From Nautilus pompilius (taxonomy: Eukaryota > Mollusca > Cephalopoda > Nautilida > Nautilidae): DNA of 64,000 nucleotides. The position numbers were made by a program, and so were the translations under genes. Shown piece after piece: positions 24,701 to 39,700 of the stretch. The notes beneath the pieces are model-generated. The model was not told where the DNA came from. It made no database searches and worked only from the letters and a program-made list of their open reading frames with translations. The stretch is taken from positions 1,432,001-1,496,000 of the forward strand of contig JACATO010000680.1 of the NCBI GenBank assembly GCA_018389105.1, read 5' to 3'. Within the stretch, counting starts at the first letter, position 1. Each line of letters starts with the position of its first letter.

Positions 24701-27700
24701 AGGAAACAAAAGCAAAATCCACAAAGATTCAAACCATTCATGAAGCAAACAACTCACCCCTACTCATTATCATCTCTTCATCTGCAAGTGAGAAAAACCA
24801 TCTCTGATCAGCAGCAATTACCAACATGTGCATCCTTCTAAGTGAAAGTCTTTGTAAACATCCTAATTAACAGCTCAGCCATATTGCTTCTACTGATTTG
24901 ATAAATGAATGAAGTCTAAGAGAAAGCAACAACTGTTCATCAGGAAAATGTGTTTAAAATTAATTGGCTAATTTTGTTTTCAGCATATGGTGGCAAGTGC
25001 TGCAGATTAGCATACAACCAAGATGCAATGCACTATTGCTATACCCTCCACAGAATCATGCCTCACCCGTGACAAGTTTTGCATTCGCAGACCAAAGACA
25101 TGTAATTGTACTGCTGTAAAATGACCGTGAGTGTCTGGGTGCCATCCAACTAGTCTTGAAAATGGTGGTGTGATGGCAAATGAGTTTCATTTCTAATATA
25201 TTTTGTTTCAGATGTCGCAGAATTTATTTCAAACAGAAAATGATCACCATGAATTCTTTGTTTTTTGTTTACATTTTCTGTAAAAGTGTTAGTTATAGAT
25301 AAATTTTATTAAAACATTGTCTTTGAAAGATCAAGCTTTACCTAAAATGTTACTCAGCATTATCAAAATAAAGCTAAATATAATTTTATGAAGAGTTTGA
25401 TTTTTCAAAAACTTATGGATGCTATTCCTGCTCAAACTTTCAACTACTATTATGTAATATCAAGGAAGTCTTATTAAGGTTAGTTACTGCAGCCTTTCTA
25501 GCTAAACGATATGGCCAGTTATTATCTATTTAATTTGAAAAATTGTCCATCATCATAACAAATAATAAAGCATATTAACCCAAACCTACCATCTGGGAAG
25601 AGCACATACCTGCCGGATTAAAGGGGTAATAATCCAAAGCCAGCCTGTTTAGAGTTATCTGCATAGCTCCACCTTCAATCTGATGATTGTGTTTGGGACT
25701 CACACCTGTAAAATTATCATCCAAGTTATACCTCACAGAAACAGCATCCACATCTCTACATCTGTGAACCCAGAAACCCATTTACATTCCTTTGCAGTAG
25801 TACTGTTGATTACAGATCGATTACTCATATCTTATTTCTTTTGTGTACCAATAAAGAGATCAGTCAATCATCATATTTAGAAACCATAAAAAATACTGAT
25901 ATAGAATACAATTTTTAGATGAACTTCTTTACCTCAGACTAAACAAATAAGCAGTGAAAAATGTCTGAATGAATAGGTTACAAAGAAGTTAGAAAACTAT
26001 TATGGTCAAAAGACAAAAGAAAACTTACTCCCTCATTTGATGTCCCTTTTATTAAAGAATTTTCTTTGCTTACATACATTGTCCATCAAGAATTGCAAAG
26101 TTATTTTGTTACTTTTTCCTTAAATCCATTTCTTTATTTTGAGAATTAAATATGGTGGCATGGTTGTCCAATGGTTAAACTACCAGACTGCTAAGGTAGA
26201 GCACCAAAGTTCAGATCCCAGTTGGAAATAACATACCTCCCTGGCATGCTTTCTTCCCTCACCAGCTGGCTGCACAGGTTTCTTCTGGTTTTCCTCCACA
26301 GCTGAACAGAGAGGTATAGGGATTTCCTCCATGCTTGCGGTGGAAGTTCCACAGGTAACTCTTGACTGGCTTGTATCTTGAACACAGCTCGAGAGCCCTC
26401 CCACCCAACTGTATTCAGGTAACTCACCTGGACTGATGACCCACACCTTCCCCTTCTAGTGCCTTGCTGTGAGACATCCTCAAAACCTCAAAGTCAGGAA
26501 AGGGATTCAACAGAAAGAGAATTAAATTTGGTGTGCACGGAAATTAACTCACCGGGTTGTGGTAAACTGTCATCACAGAGATGTAGGTCAATGCGGCTGG
26601 TGATGAGATGGTAGGACGTTGACTGAACATCAAATTTGGAAAACACAATGGAAGCCTTCGAGGTCGGCTGCTTGTTTTGCTGAATGTGGTGTTGTTGTTG
26701 CTGATGAAGGCGCTGCTGCATTCGGATTTGGTCAGCTTGTGCGCCAATGTGACCCTGTTTCTATGAAAGACAGACAGAAAACCCAAATACAAATCCAACC
26801 ACTGTGTCGACCACAGTTTTAATGGTGTTAGTCTGCTGATCAATTTCTACAAATCAATACCTTTTCAATTACAAATAATTTTAACATGATTTTGCAGAAA
26901 AAAATAGAATTCACAGTACATAATACAATTTTAAAAAAAGCTTGGTATTTAAAAATAATTTTAAAAATGATAAAGACTGCTGTCAGTAGGTCATTGGTGT
27001 CAGTTTTAGTCCGTACTGACAATACTTGTTTAAACAGAGCTTTATAAAAATCATAATGGCTTCTTGTTTCCTTTTAGTAGTTATATGCTCAGAAGATTAT
27101 TGGATAAAAAGACAGCAGAACTGCTGACTGATAAAGAGAATACAAGAAAAAACACCTGATAACAGTAGACCATTCTACCAAGAGAAACAGTTCAGTGACA
27201 TCAGTCACACACACACAATTTAACAGCACTTTTCCTATGCATATACATGTAAAAGACCGGAGCTTCAACTACCTACTGCCATAACAACTTTCAAAGTAAA
27301 AAAAAACAAACAAAAACAACAAAACAAAACAAAGCTATCTCTAGAGTGAATACTGGTCAAATTTATGTTAATGTTTCACCCTATCATTTCATATTGTTTT
27401 GATGTTTAAGGTAACATTTAAAAGGACAGATACCTGTAGTTTCTCTGCAGCCAGCTGCTTGCTCTGCCTGGTGGACTTCTCAATGACCTCCTGCAGTGAC
27501 TTGCCATAAAGCAACGCAGCCTTGAGCTGGGTTTCCGTCAGCACCCACAGCAGATCGTCCAGCAGCAGGACCACTCGAGATGACACAATGCTGCTGTCTG
27601 AGAAAGTAAAACGTATGAGGTTTACAGGTGACAAAGATAGGTGACAGATACTTCAGCCTCATCATTCAGAGAGCCTGCAAACTCCTCAATGATTATAACA

Positions 27701-30700
27701 TTTTTCCCTTGAAAAATTCCTTAGAAAAGTTTACTGGTTAAAAGATAGCCATCATGGCTTATACAAGATCCACAGAAAAAAAATATATTTGTCAACAATT
27801 TTTTAATAGATGTATGCAATCACCATTAACTATTAGAATAGTTGAAACAATGTGCAACTATTTCTGATTTCTTTTAATGATTTCAATACCAACTAATCAA
27901 GTAACATGCTAACTAGGATGAATATTTGTTGTGGTTCATCTATACTGTTTATGGGTGTAACATGTCAAATGAATTAGCAAGCAAACACAAGCAAGCTTCA
28001 CACTTCAATGACATTAACATCCCAGCCAGAGAACCATCGACTCACCTGATGAGGTTGTCATGGTTTATGAATCTCATGCAAATTGTAAAGAGAAAATCAA
28101 CACTCCATAGCACAGCAATGTGGAGGGCAAGTTGAAAAACAGATCAGCCAATAGTTTCTAGTATTGATTATTCTGTCAGCACCTTGCTTATGGCACCATT
28201 GAATCTGTACCCATGAGTATAGTTGTCTGCTGTATTTTAGACAGACAACTGATGACTGACTTCAAAATGCTCTCTCTCTCCATTAATTTCTGTAAGATTT
28301 TCTTCAAATTAAAATAATTAAACTTTTTATTTTTACAGTCAACCTTTGCTTGTTTGCTAAAAGTTTGTTCTGTTTGTTTCATGGCAAGTAATCTTTTAAC
28401 TGTCTTTAAAGGAAAAATGGGAAATTTCAAGAAAATATTTAAAGGTTTTAGGCTTCTGGATAGAAACAATTTTCTTCAACTATCAACAGTTAATGATGCA
28501 AAGACAGAATTAAGCCACAACACTAAGCTAAAAAAATGGACAAACTTTAAGAATTCAGAGAATAACTGACACTTACAGAATATTCTGTTTTGTGTGATTT
28601 TTAAGTAACCACAGAGCACTAGATAAGAACTGATGCAAATATGTGAAAATTAGAAGACAGAGAGAAAAAATGCAGCAACAGAGAAGTAAATAAAATGAGA
28701 ACAGCCAGATGATTTCACCTACCACTTAGCTTCTTTTTGATAGAAATTCTCAGCTTTGCCTGATTGGCTATAAACCGGATTGGGGTTTGCGTGGCCTTGA
28801 CTGCTTGTGCCTCTATACGCGTGGCCTGCCAGTCCACTTCCTTGAACATTAGGATCTCTCCTCGAGACACGTCCTTGATGCGGGTAAGCCGCAGGTCTGA
28901 GGTGGCTTGCCATGTAGGGGTCACACTGTGAACCTTCACTCGAGACAGCTGGAAGACAATGCATAGAGAAAGAGAGAAACAACACCGCTTGTAAAACCTA
29001 GTGTTCTGACACCTGAACTCTTCATCTTCCGTAACACCTTTAAAACAATTTAACTGAAGTTCAGTTTGAGATTTACTATACTATATAATATATATATTTA
29101 TATAGATTTTTTTAAAATATTAAACCACTTTTATCTCAATGACATTTGGAAAAACTAAAGAAATTTTAAAATCTTAATTTTTGATTAAAAACATTTTAAT
29201 TCACCCTATCCTTAGTTTTTTTGACTGGAATGAAAATTAAGTACTTCCAAACTAAACGTTTTTCCACCCTTGTTTACAGCATGTAACACAAAGCGTTAAA
29301 TACATTTTATAAACCACATTCCAGAGCGCACACAAGCCACAAGTGAAAACAAACAAAAAAAACCCATGTCACAAATGTGCAATTTATGCAGGTTCAAGAT
29401 TAAGCTGCTGCATGCTAATTAACTCTCTAACTTTTACTGCCTCCCAGTCAGATCCTGAAGGCATCTACATGCCACCTTACTTACTGAAGAATGTTATGCA
29501 GGATGTTTGCTGTTACACTGACAATTAGTTTCATGTCGTAATGGCCATTCATACCTGAGACTTACCTGCAAAGACGCCTGGAATGTTTTCGATACAAATT
29601 TGACAATCACTGAATTAATGTGAACATATATGCTGTCTATTGCTCGGTCCACAAAGCCATACTTCCCTCCTGGCCTACAAACAAGCACAACAATGACACA
29701 CTGTAGATTTTAATTTAAAATTGATTCTCATTGTGAATGTCAGTTACATTTAGCTCTGTTAAAACCATTATGCCGCTGGATTATTGTTTAACGCCCTTGT
29801 CTCTTCATGCCAATAGATCACTTTAATCGAAGATAATCGTTAACAAATTCTAGCTGTTTCTTTACTTAGCATTTCCAACAGATTTTAGAATTGTATCTCA
29901 GTGAGCATATTCTGACAAAATTGTCAATGAATCAATTTTTTTTCAACAATGATAATTACAATTTTACATTAGTAATTATAAACAATACTTTAGTATTAAA
30001 GAATAAACATGTGCTCTACATGTGCATTTCATATAATAATTGTTCAGTTTAAATGTGTAGGCACCCACTGAAGGCTAATGATATCCAAATAACGTTTACT
30101 TGTAAATCTCAACTGAATTTACCCACCTAGAAGCCTTCTGTTTTCTTCTTGCCTACTGGCTTATGAAATAATAAAGCTGATGATTTATAAAAAGAATTTA
30201 AAACAAACTAAAATCAAATTCCACTAAAAGCATAGAAATAGTTGCAAAAAGGAGATGTGATTTCAAGTAACTGAAAACACTTGCACACAAGACAGCATGA
30301 AGGGATAAAAAAACAAATGCATTTATCATGTATTAGCAAGGACATATTCTGAATACAGAAAGACTATCAGATAGGAAAGCCACTGGAAAGAAAGAATTTA
30401 CATGCCAGTCTTCGGATCTTGTTTCTCAGCTACTGTCTCTTTCTTGCCTCATGTCTTTATACCATCCACTAATTTCAGTTTTAGAATGCACACATTAATA
30501 AACAACAGTACATATCACCCTCCTCTTCTTGTGAGAGCCATATAGAGACCACAACAGCCTCCCCTGCCTTCTTTATAAGTAAACTAAATACTCCTTACAT
30601 TTCAGTTCCAATCAATAGTCTGATAAAGACCTGCAAGAGAGACATTCATCTTCCATCCCCACACAATTAATTCTCAAGTTGGAAGAGAACACATGGACAG

Positions 30701-33700
30701 GTAATTTCAATCTCAATTATTGCTAGCAAATATCTCATAATATTTTAAGCAAAAGTCTAAGATTGAAAACAAGACATGGCAGCAGCTTAACATTGCCAAC
30801 CAAACTTGTAATGTCAAACTTTGCAGGATAATGGACATTGTGAAAATCTCTTTTTGGAACTTGGAAAGGCACTTCAAATTTTATGAGCTATGCAAAAGGT
30901 AGAGCTATATTACCATCAAATATTCCATGGCAATGAAATAATAAAAGCAACTAGATTCACCCAATGCAGATGGGTTAAAGCATTGGTCAAGAACTAAAAA
31001 AAAAACTTAGCAAAGGCTGTGAATTTAAAACCAGTTCAAACCAGTTGTACAATCTAAAAAATACCCCCCCCCCCCCGCTGCAAAATTAGCATCATCGTGC
31101 TCTGAGAAATCTAGATTTTTTAAAAGTTAGTTATAATAATGATAGGATGATGAGAAATGCCTAAATTAACCCTATACTTTCCACTGAACACACTCTTTAA
31201 CAAAACTTAAAATCAGTTGAATTCTGAGAGCAAAGGCCAAAGGGATGGCTGACCAAACAAACATATTAGGAAATCCTGAATTCTAGGTAATTTGCATTTT
31301 AAGCAAAGCCAACATCCCCCCCCCTCTAAACTGTAGCATCATGGACTGGGAAATTGAAAGCCACTTGTTTTCAGTGGTCATGTGATAGGGTAAACATTAT
31401 ACTCTCATGTTTTTTCTTTCCCTTGTTTGATTCCAAATTCACTATAACATTTGTGCTAAGCCATCAATATCTTTCTGGTATCTACGATATATTTGATATT
31501 TCTTTCACAAACTTCATCAGGTTTACAATGAAAGAGGAAAAAAAATCATGCATGTAGACCATCATTATTCACCTTTGACAGAGGTAGTAGATAGTTTAAT
31601 TGATTACGCATTAACTTTTAAATGAAGTCAGTATATCCTATCATCATCATCCTGGGAGTTGTTCCAATGTTAGAGTTTCTTCTTCACAATCCACTTCAGT
31701 ATTAAGTTCCAAAATCAAGTTATTTTTTTCCCTTAGTTTTAATTTTCCACTAATAATAGAAATGGAGATGTGTTATTAAGAGTTGAGTTAATTCTTTAAC
31801 TGAAAGTTTTTGCATAAATCAAGGTCCATATTTCCTAGTGTCTTCAATATCTGCATCCATGGTTTTGTTATTTCATTTATTTGAAGAACCTCTCGGCCAT
31901 TCACAAAGCCATTCTCAGTCACATATCATTTTAAAAAAATAAGTCAGGTGAATTTAGTTTACTTTTGTTAATAAGAAAAAAGGAAACAGTAGCTATTATT
32001 GCTAATACACAACTCTAAATGTAAATGAATATTCATCAGTAGGATCTTGGTCGGGTAGAGAGAAAATTAGTTTGTTTAATATTTTTTTTTGAGAAATTAT
32101 AAAGATATGCAAAGATATACATGCTAGCTATCCCAAACCTGACTTATTGCTGACTAAACCATAGCAGTCATACAAATGAATACATGTAAAACACCCAGAG
32201 AATCTAACCATCCAGAACATAATTTCTCTCAATCTCTGTCAAACATTTAGAGGTAAAAAAGAGCCTTTTCATGTATAAAATTCTCTTAAGCAAGTCTTTC
32301 CATTATTATTTTTACTAACAATGGCTAGAAAATGTTGAATTTTATTATAGCATTTTAAACAGTAATTGAAATATTCTAAAATTAAAGTGCCATATAGCTA
32401 AATTGAAAATAAAGACCATGATGTTATTAATCCATTAAATCAAAATTGCATAATAAATGTTCAGTTTAATAGAGTGACAGGTATAGAGACTTAGTTAATC
32501 GAATTAGAAAACAAAGAGCATTATCATCATTATTAGAGGAAGCAAGAAAGGGAAAGTGGTGGGGAGGAGGAGAAAAGAAACTCTTACCCAGTGGTTCACA
32601 CATGAATTATAGGGTAATGTATAAAAGCAAAAATATGCAAGCAAGAGAGTGGCAAGATTAATGTCTCTTTACACTTCTTTCCTCATTCTTCTACAGACGT
32701 GTAACACTTGTCTCTCTTATGCAACCATCGACAGTACTCTGTAGCAATACACATTTAAAAGGAAGAACTGACAGGAACATGACTTTCAGCTAACCTTTGA
32801 TGTTGACAGACATTTACAAAGCACCTTAACTGTTTAAATTACATGTAGAAATGACTAAAAGGAAGTAGGCAATGAAAACATTATTGCTGAGTGATCATTT
32901 TCTAGTAGATATCTATGCTAGAGTTCAGATCACAAAATGAAGCCAAGCTGTAAGAGCTAAGAGGTACATTCAAGTTATTAGGTCATTACAAAAGTTTTGT
33001 TGGTTTTTTATATTATGTTAATTTAGGGTTAATTTTTTGCATGCTTGTAAAGGTTATGTAGATAAGTTATATATCATTTTGTAGCATGTGCTTTGGCATA
33101 CATTATGCAAAACCTACTTTTTTAAAAAAATCATAAATGAATATTCATTTCAGGGTTCTGAGTGAAGCATGGATAGAAAAGCTTTTAGTGCCACTTTGCT
33201 TCACAAGTTAAAAATGGGCCACAAAGCGAGCGAGGAAATTTGTAAGATTAAGCAAGCATGGGGTGAGGACAGCAAATGAGTGCACAGTACAACGATGATT
33301 CACAAAGTTTAGATCAGGAGATGTGAGCCTCAAAGATAAGGAACGCAGCAGATGTCCTTCCAACTGTCCAACTGTGATGACGACCATCCGAAAGCCTCTG
33401 TGGAAGCCAATCCAAGAAAAACAGTGAGAGAAATTCCTGAAGTGCTTGACGTAAGCACTGCAACTGTTTCCTGGCATCTTGACACAATCGGCCAGGTGAA
33501 AAAGCTTGACAAGTGGGTGCCTCACAAGTTGAATGAACAACAATAAAATCATCGATTGGAGATCTGCTCTTTGCTTGTCATAAGAAATAAAAATGACTCA
33601 TTTCTTGATCAAATCTGTGTGTGATAAGAAATGGATTCTTTACAACAATTGCAAATAATCAGCACAATGGCTTGACAGAGACAAGGCATTTAAACACATT

Positions 33701-36700
33701 CCAAAACCCAGCCTCCACCCAAAGGTGGTCATGGTCACTGTCTGGTGGACTGCAACTGGTGTCATCCACTATAACTTCTTGCAACCTGGCTAAACCATCA
33801 CAGCTGAAAGGTACTGTCATGAATGAAATGTTGTTCATTAGAAAGTCTCCCAATGACAGCTGAATTTTGTGAATCAAAGAGGCTCAATCTTGCTCCACAA
33901 CAATGCTCATCCTCATGACTCTTCAGAAACTGAACACATTGGGGTACGAAGTTCTCCCTCACCCAGCCTATTCACCAGACCTTTCTCCCACAGACTACCA
34001 CCTTTTCAAACACCACGAGAGCTTCCTCTGTATGAAATCATTCTCCAACCAAGCAGCAATTGAAACTGCCTTCCAACAGTTTATCAACTCCAGAAATCCA
34101 GATTTTTTTCAAAATGGTATAAATGCACTTGTAACTCAATGGCAGAAGTGTATTGATTGTAATGGAACTTACTTTGATTAGTAAACTTCACGTTCAGCAA
34201 CAATATGAAGTCTCATTGTTGCAGTAAAAAAAAAAAAACAAACAAAACCTTTGTAATGACTTAATAGAATAAAATTCTTCATGCTGATTTCAGATGGAAG
34301 TAGCTTTTTTTGCATCCAAGATAGCATCAATTTCATCATACAGAACACTTATCCAATATTCACTTCGGTTTTCTGATGAACTGCCTGGATTTACATCTGA
34401 ACTAGCATAGCTGCATGAGTCTTCTTCCAAATCCAACTGACCAGGTTGTTTATTAGGGACTCTTTACACATGGTGGCTGAGCATTTTCATTCCGGCAACA
34501 GGCGAGAGGGTCAAAGCTTACTAGCGATCCACTCTTACTATACTGCATACAAGCATAAGGTGAGACAAAGTTACAATGGCTGGAGAAGGCCCAATGCAGG
34601 CAAGACATTCAAATACTTTGAAAATGCCACAAAAAAAAAAAAACAGTATGCAACTAAAAGCTAATAGTTCTAACTTCCAAAAAATATTACGACAAAAAGA
34701 AAAACACAACAATCTACTGATGCTATATGAGATGAACAGCACATGCCAGTGTAACACATAGCAAAACCTTTGCTACTCAATTTTATAAATTATTTTAAAA
34801 CTTACAAAGAAAAAAAAACAATTGAAAAAATAGTAAACAGCAATAAACAACAGGGGCATCAGCAGTTGTTGGTGTGGTTTAAGAGAAACTGGCTGCCATA
34901 CAAGTATCCAACTAAAGAATAGCAGTTTAAAGGTATGGCACAGTGAAATGTGCTTCTCTAGCTGTTTCATTGTGTGTGGCAACTGTATCCTGATTAGCAC
35001 CCATACATTTGTCAAGCTCAGAGCAGTGATTTTCATCACAGCTCATTAGTCATCGAGCAGCAAGATAATGAGACAAATACTTTAGCTATAACTCACCTGT
35101 AGCTGGAGCTAGGGACGTTGGAAGGGTTGTTTGGTGGACGGGGATCATCACAGGTTTCTACTTCCAACACAATCTCATCAAGGAACTAAAAAAAAACCCA
35201 AATGACTAATATATCTGCATTTACCAGAAATAATGCTGAATGTTTCTTAGTGACTACAAACAGAAAAACAATTTATCAGCGATTTCCTACCTGTTAACCC
35301 ATTCAAAGAGGGATAACCTGTGAAATAATGTAAAACGAACACACAAATCAAGTGTTTTTTCTTTGAAATAATTAAATATCTCAGAGCCGTGAAATTTACA
35401 TCTCTCCGAAAATAATTAACCTGTGACCCTTAAATAAAGATTTAAAAAATTAACTTGCTAAAACAACAAATTATAAATTAGCCTAATGTAGAAATCTTAG
35501 CAAACTATTTTAAAATGTAAAATAAACTTAAAAATAAATATAGCTACCCACAATTTAAAAGAAAAAGTATAACATTCAAAAAAATTAAACAAACAGCTAT
35601 CAAGGTTGACATTTATTTATTAAAGTAAAACGTTTACTACTCTGAGGTTGCCTTAGCATCTTGGCAGACTAAGTATATCCTGTCAAGTTTTCTTGCCCAC
35701 TTCTAAGAAGGGTTCCTCCTGCCAATTTAACTACACCTCACCTCAGTTGTGAAACAGTAAAGATCAGGAAGTCTGAAAAAAGATATTTAATTAGTATTGG
35801 GATGATTACTAGAGATATCCTTGAATAATGTCACTGTCAAAAACAAAGACAACAATGGCCAAAACAGGGTAGAGGCGGCTCTCTTTCTTGCTAAATCAGT
35901 ACTCCATGCTAGGCATGCTGATGGTGTTTACCATAAAACACACCAACAGACAATACCTTGATGAATAACCAGTCATGCTCCTGAAAACCATTTGGCCCAG
36001 GTGGCATCCTTCTATGTTAACCATCAACAGGTTTGCTCATTCCATCAGGACAAAACTTGACAAGAGCCTAATGTGCAGTTACAGATTTTCTATATCCTAA
36101 CCTGATCTTTTACTCTATTTATCATCAAAGTACTACTCAAGATGAGATCAGATGACAACTCCAATATCTGACAGCATAAAACCTACAACTGTTTGAGATC
36201 ACTCTAATGTATGTAATGGAAGAGAATACAAGTTGCAACCATTCTTGTGTCAGTCACCTAGAAACTAAAGTTATTTTCATTTGTTTGTTTCAGCAACTAA
36301 CAAAGCCACAGTAGTAGTATCATGGTTTACCACTGCTAACCGAACAGAAATTTTAAAGCAAATTATCACTACTTTAGTATACATGTGACAGACTTCAGAA
36401 ACAGGATGCAGTGATACTTTCATGTGAAGAAATAGTTTGCCATCATACAATCCAAATCGATACAATAAGCAGCTGTGTAACCGGTTTTAGATTGTGTAAA
36501 ACTCCCCACCTTTTTTAAATTGGCTACCAGATAAAATGTAGATAACATGAAATAAAAACATTTTCAAACAACAAGTTTTTATCTTTCAATATCAGTTTCT
36601 GCTCCCATTTTCCTTAAAATTTCTATTATTAAACACTGAAACCAACAGCTTTTGCTCTTCTTTAAATAGCACAGCTGTGATAAAAAACAATTTGCATATC

Positions 36701-39700
36701 AGCACATTGATAACGAGCCATACACTCCAGGTGAGTAAAAAAAATGGCTGACAGAAAACTATCTTCATTAGCCAGAGTGAGTACAGTGAAAATGTACACA
36801 GGGAGGAATCATGTTATATTAACTGTGCCTTTGAAACATGGAACAGAAATGAGTTCCCCTTGCATATACGTTTTTGGCAATCTGCTATCATGATATATAA
36901 ATTAATGTGCTAAATTAATCATTAAAAAAAGAGTAAATACACACGTTGTTAACAATATTCTAACATTTATTATACTCACATACATACAAATTACATTTTT
37001 TCCTTTGGAGTAGTCAGGGCTATCCAAATAGACAATCAGCTGAGCCGATTTTTATGTAGTCCACATTTTTTTTCGCTTCTGTTTTAGTTACTTTATTGTT
37101 ACAATAGATAGTCTCTTCTATAAGCTGCATGCACTATACCAAAACAGTACCAATTGATTTTTATACATTTATTAAGTGCCTGAATCTGAAAGCTGACTGG
37201 CAACCAGGATCCTGTCATCTGTGTTATTGGAGTCACATTAAGCACTGATGTTGAAGACTCAATTCTAAGGCAGTGAGCATTTTCATCTCTCGACCCCAGA
37301 GCATCGTCGCTAGCAATCTTTGTCAGCCACAACTCTCGTTTACAATCTGCACTAAGGGATGGGAGAGTGAGAATAAAATTTTAAAATTTGTAGAATACTG
37401 GGAAAGTTCTCTTTTCTAGTGTTAACCCATGCCCCTTCATGTTGCCTTTGACACTCACAAATCTATTCTTAACAAATTGTTTTAGTTCTGTCCATTTGGT
37501 CAGTAGCAATGCCCGCTGTTTAAAGCTCGCCATCATACTCTCAGATGAGGTCATCTATCTCTTGATCACCAAAGCTTTACTAATCAGGTGAGGCCTTGTC
37601 TACAGTCCACTTAAAGTTTCCACTCAGTCATCTATTTAGTGCATTGAATACTTCAGTATCATGTTAAAAATTAAGATGGTTCTCTTGCACCTAAGCCTGT
37701 GCTATTCCAAAATTTGGTGCTTCACTTGTTTTGCTTCTCACTATATTATCTTTGAGCTCTTCAAGTGAATCAAAAACATCAGCAACACCAGCAGTTTTTA
37801 TCTTAAAGACATCTGGAAAATATTTGCAGAAAATCAAGGCCTAAGTGGAAGGTAAGTTTAAAACGCTGTCAAGTCGCAAACCTTGGAAACTCTGTGGCTT
37901 TTTTCCTCAGTGTCTGTGCCAGCCTGCTCTGAGTGGCCAAGCTTTGTGGTATGGCAGGTGGAGTTAATGCCAGGAAGATTGCTGAGAAAAGTTTCTAGTG
38001 TTCCTTTTTTGGTGTCAATTCCATCTGGTGCCTCCAATTCTGGTTGATACAAGAAACTTGGTCGCTGTAGCTTCATATGCCTATTCAAGCATGCTTCCAA
38101 TGAATGAGCTATTATCAAAACAACTTAAATTTTTGACAAGTAACTTGTCACAGCTTTGAATACAAACTAAACAATGAGCAGCACACACAATGCACTGTTA
38201 TCAATTCAGGTCTGGACCTTTTCAGTTTCTACTCATCATTACTGGTGCCCCATCACTGCTGAAACCAGCAAGCTTCTTAATCCAGGTCTAATAATCCATG
38301 CCAGCAACTTCCTATGAAGACTGCCTGAGCATCTGCCTTTTTGAACATTTGACTTTTCCTGATATAGAAGTTTATATTTATATAATCTCCTGCTCGTGGG
38401 TGGCACTGATTGTAGAAATGCCACAAATCAATGAAATAAATGCTAGTTTCTTTAAGTTTCCTTCCAATTTATTTTTTTCAACTTCAATAATGAAATATCC
38501 AAATTCATGACTATCACTTCTGTATTGTGAATCCCAATACCCCAAAATGTTTTCACCATTCCTACAACCAAATAGAGTCTTTAAAAGGTCCAGCTTCTAA
38601 CATAAGACCACTGATGGTTAAGACTATATGTCCAGCTTTTCTAAGATTATTTTTCTCCATTGAAAGAGTTTTATCAGCTTCAGATTCTTCAATCTTCCTT
38701 GTCACACAGCCTTCTCCCTCTGCCTCGCAAGCATTCTAGATAATGTAATCCCCTGGCATCATGTTTCATAAAAATTGGACGTACCTGGAGTAGAACAAAT
38801 GAATATAGGGCACTAAACAAACATTTCTGCTTTAAAAAAAACTTTACAGTAAAAAAAAAAAAAAAAAAATTGTGGAAGAAGTCGACTCAGATAGATTTTT
38901 TTTTCATATGAAGGTGTGCAGCTACGTAGGAGGGAAGGCACAACAACGCCAAGAGTGTGGAGGTATGCACTGCTCGTAACTGAATTAACAAAACATGCTT
39001 TCAGAACTACACACTTCTCCAGTTTAGAATCTGCCTAGTCTATTACATAAATATTTTTCTGTTAATATTACAAAATTTGTCTCATCTTAAAAATATTATT
39101 TTGATTTAACAATTAAAAAAAAAAAATGCTCAGGAAATATGGTGAACTTTTTAAAAATTTATAGTGTGTGTTCTTAAAATATCATAAATTATTCACGTAT
39201 TTTATGAAAGATCAAATGGTTTTAATCAACAATTCATGTATTGTTAATTTGAAGTTGTATTTATTATATTTAGTAACAATTAATGTACTCCACACAATCA
39301 TTGTTGTCATGGTTAAGCATAGGTGTTTGAGAAAAGAGTAAACAAAAATATATTTATGAAATAAAAATTAATGACAGGGTTTACTGATTACAATGAATTA
39401 AAAAAAAAAAAGCAATGCACAGCATAGATGTTTACAAATCCTATTATTTTTCTTATTTTAATTTTATTTACTTCTTTAGATTAAATCTACCATATTAATA
39501 TTATTTAGATAAAAGTCCATCTGGTTTAATCACACTAGATCTTTACCTTCAATAATGTTGCATCTGGCCTTTCCACACATTGCTACCTCCCATACTTTCA
39601 TTCTACCTGGCTGACAAATCATTTCGTGTTCTTCATATTTCAATCAAGGAAATTCCTTCTCCCATTCTTTCCTGCACAGCCAATTTCTTTTAGTTTCCTT

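Larger units (their letters stand above)
21289..25609 (-). other. BLTP3 intron 9
   Basis: This 4.3 kb intron contains a Tc1-like relic around 23060-23680 (plus), and a short (CAGG)n tract at 24078-24092. Elsewhere it is AT-rich with no recognisable element. Confidence 0.7.
29675..35096 (-). other. BLTP3 intron 4
   Basis: This 5.4 kb intron holds a nearly full-length mariner (32978-34264) and a possible poly-A-tailed insertion (about 34446-34643). The stretch 29675-32977 has only AT-rich DNA and a C13 run at 31064-31076. No gene signal was found. Confidence 0.7.

Noticed and set aside
33208-33552. Minus-strand 114-codon frame
   Set aside because: Antisense to the mariner transposase pseudogene.
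37099-37332. Possible extra BLTP3 exon (77-codon minus-strand frame)
   Set aside because: Exons 3 and 4 join in phase without it, and the preceding SADCKREL motif and neighbours identify it as the end of a hAT transposase.
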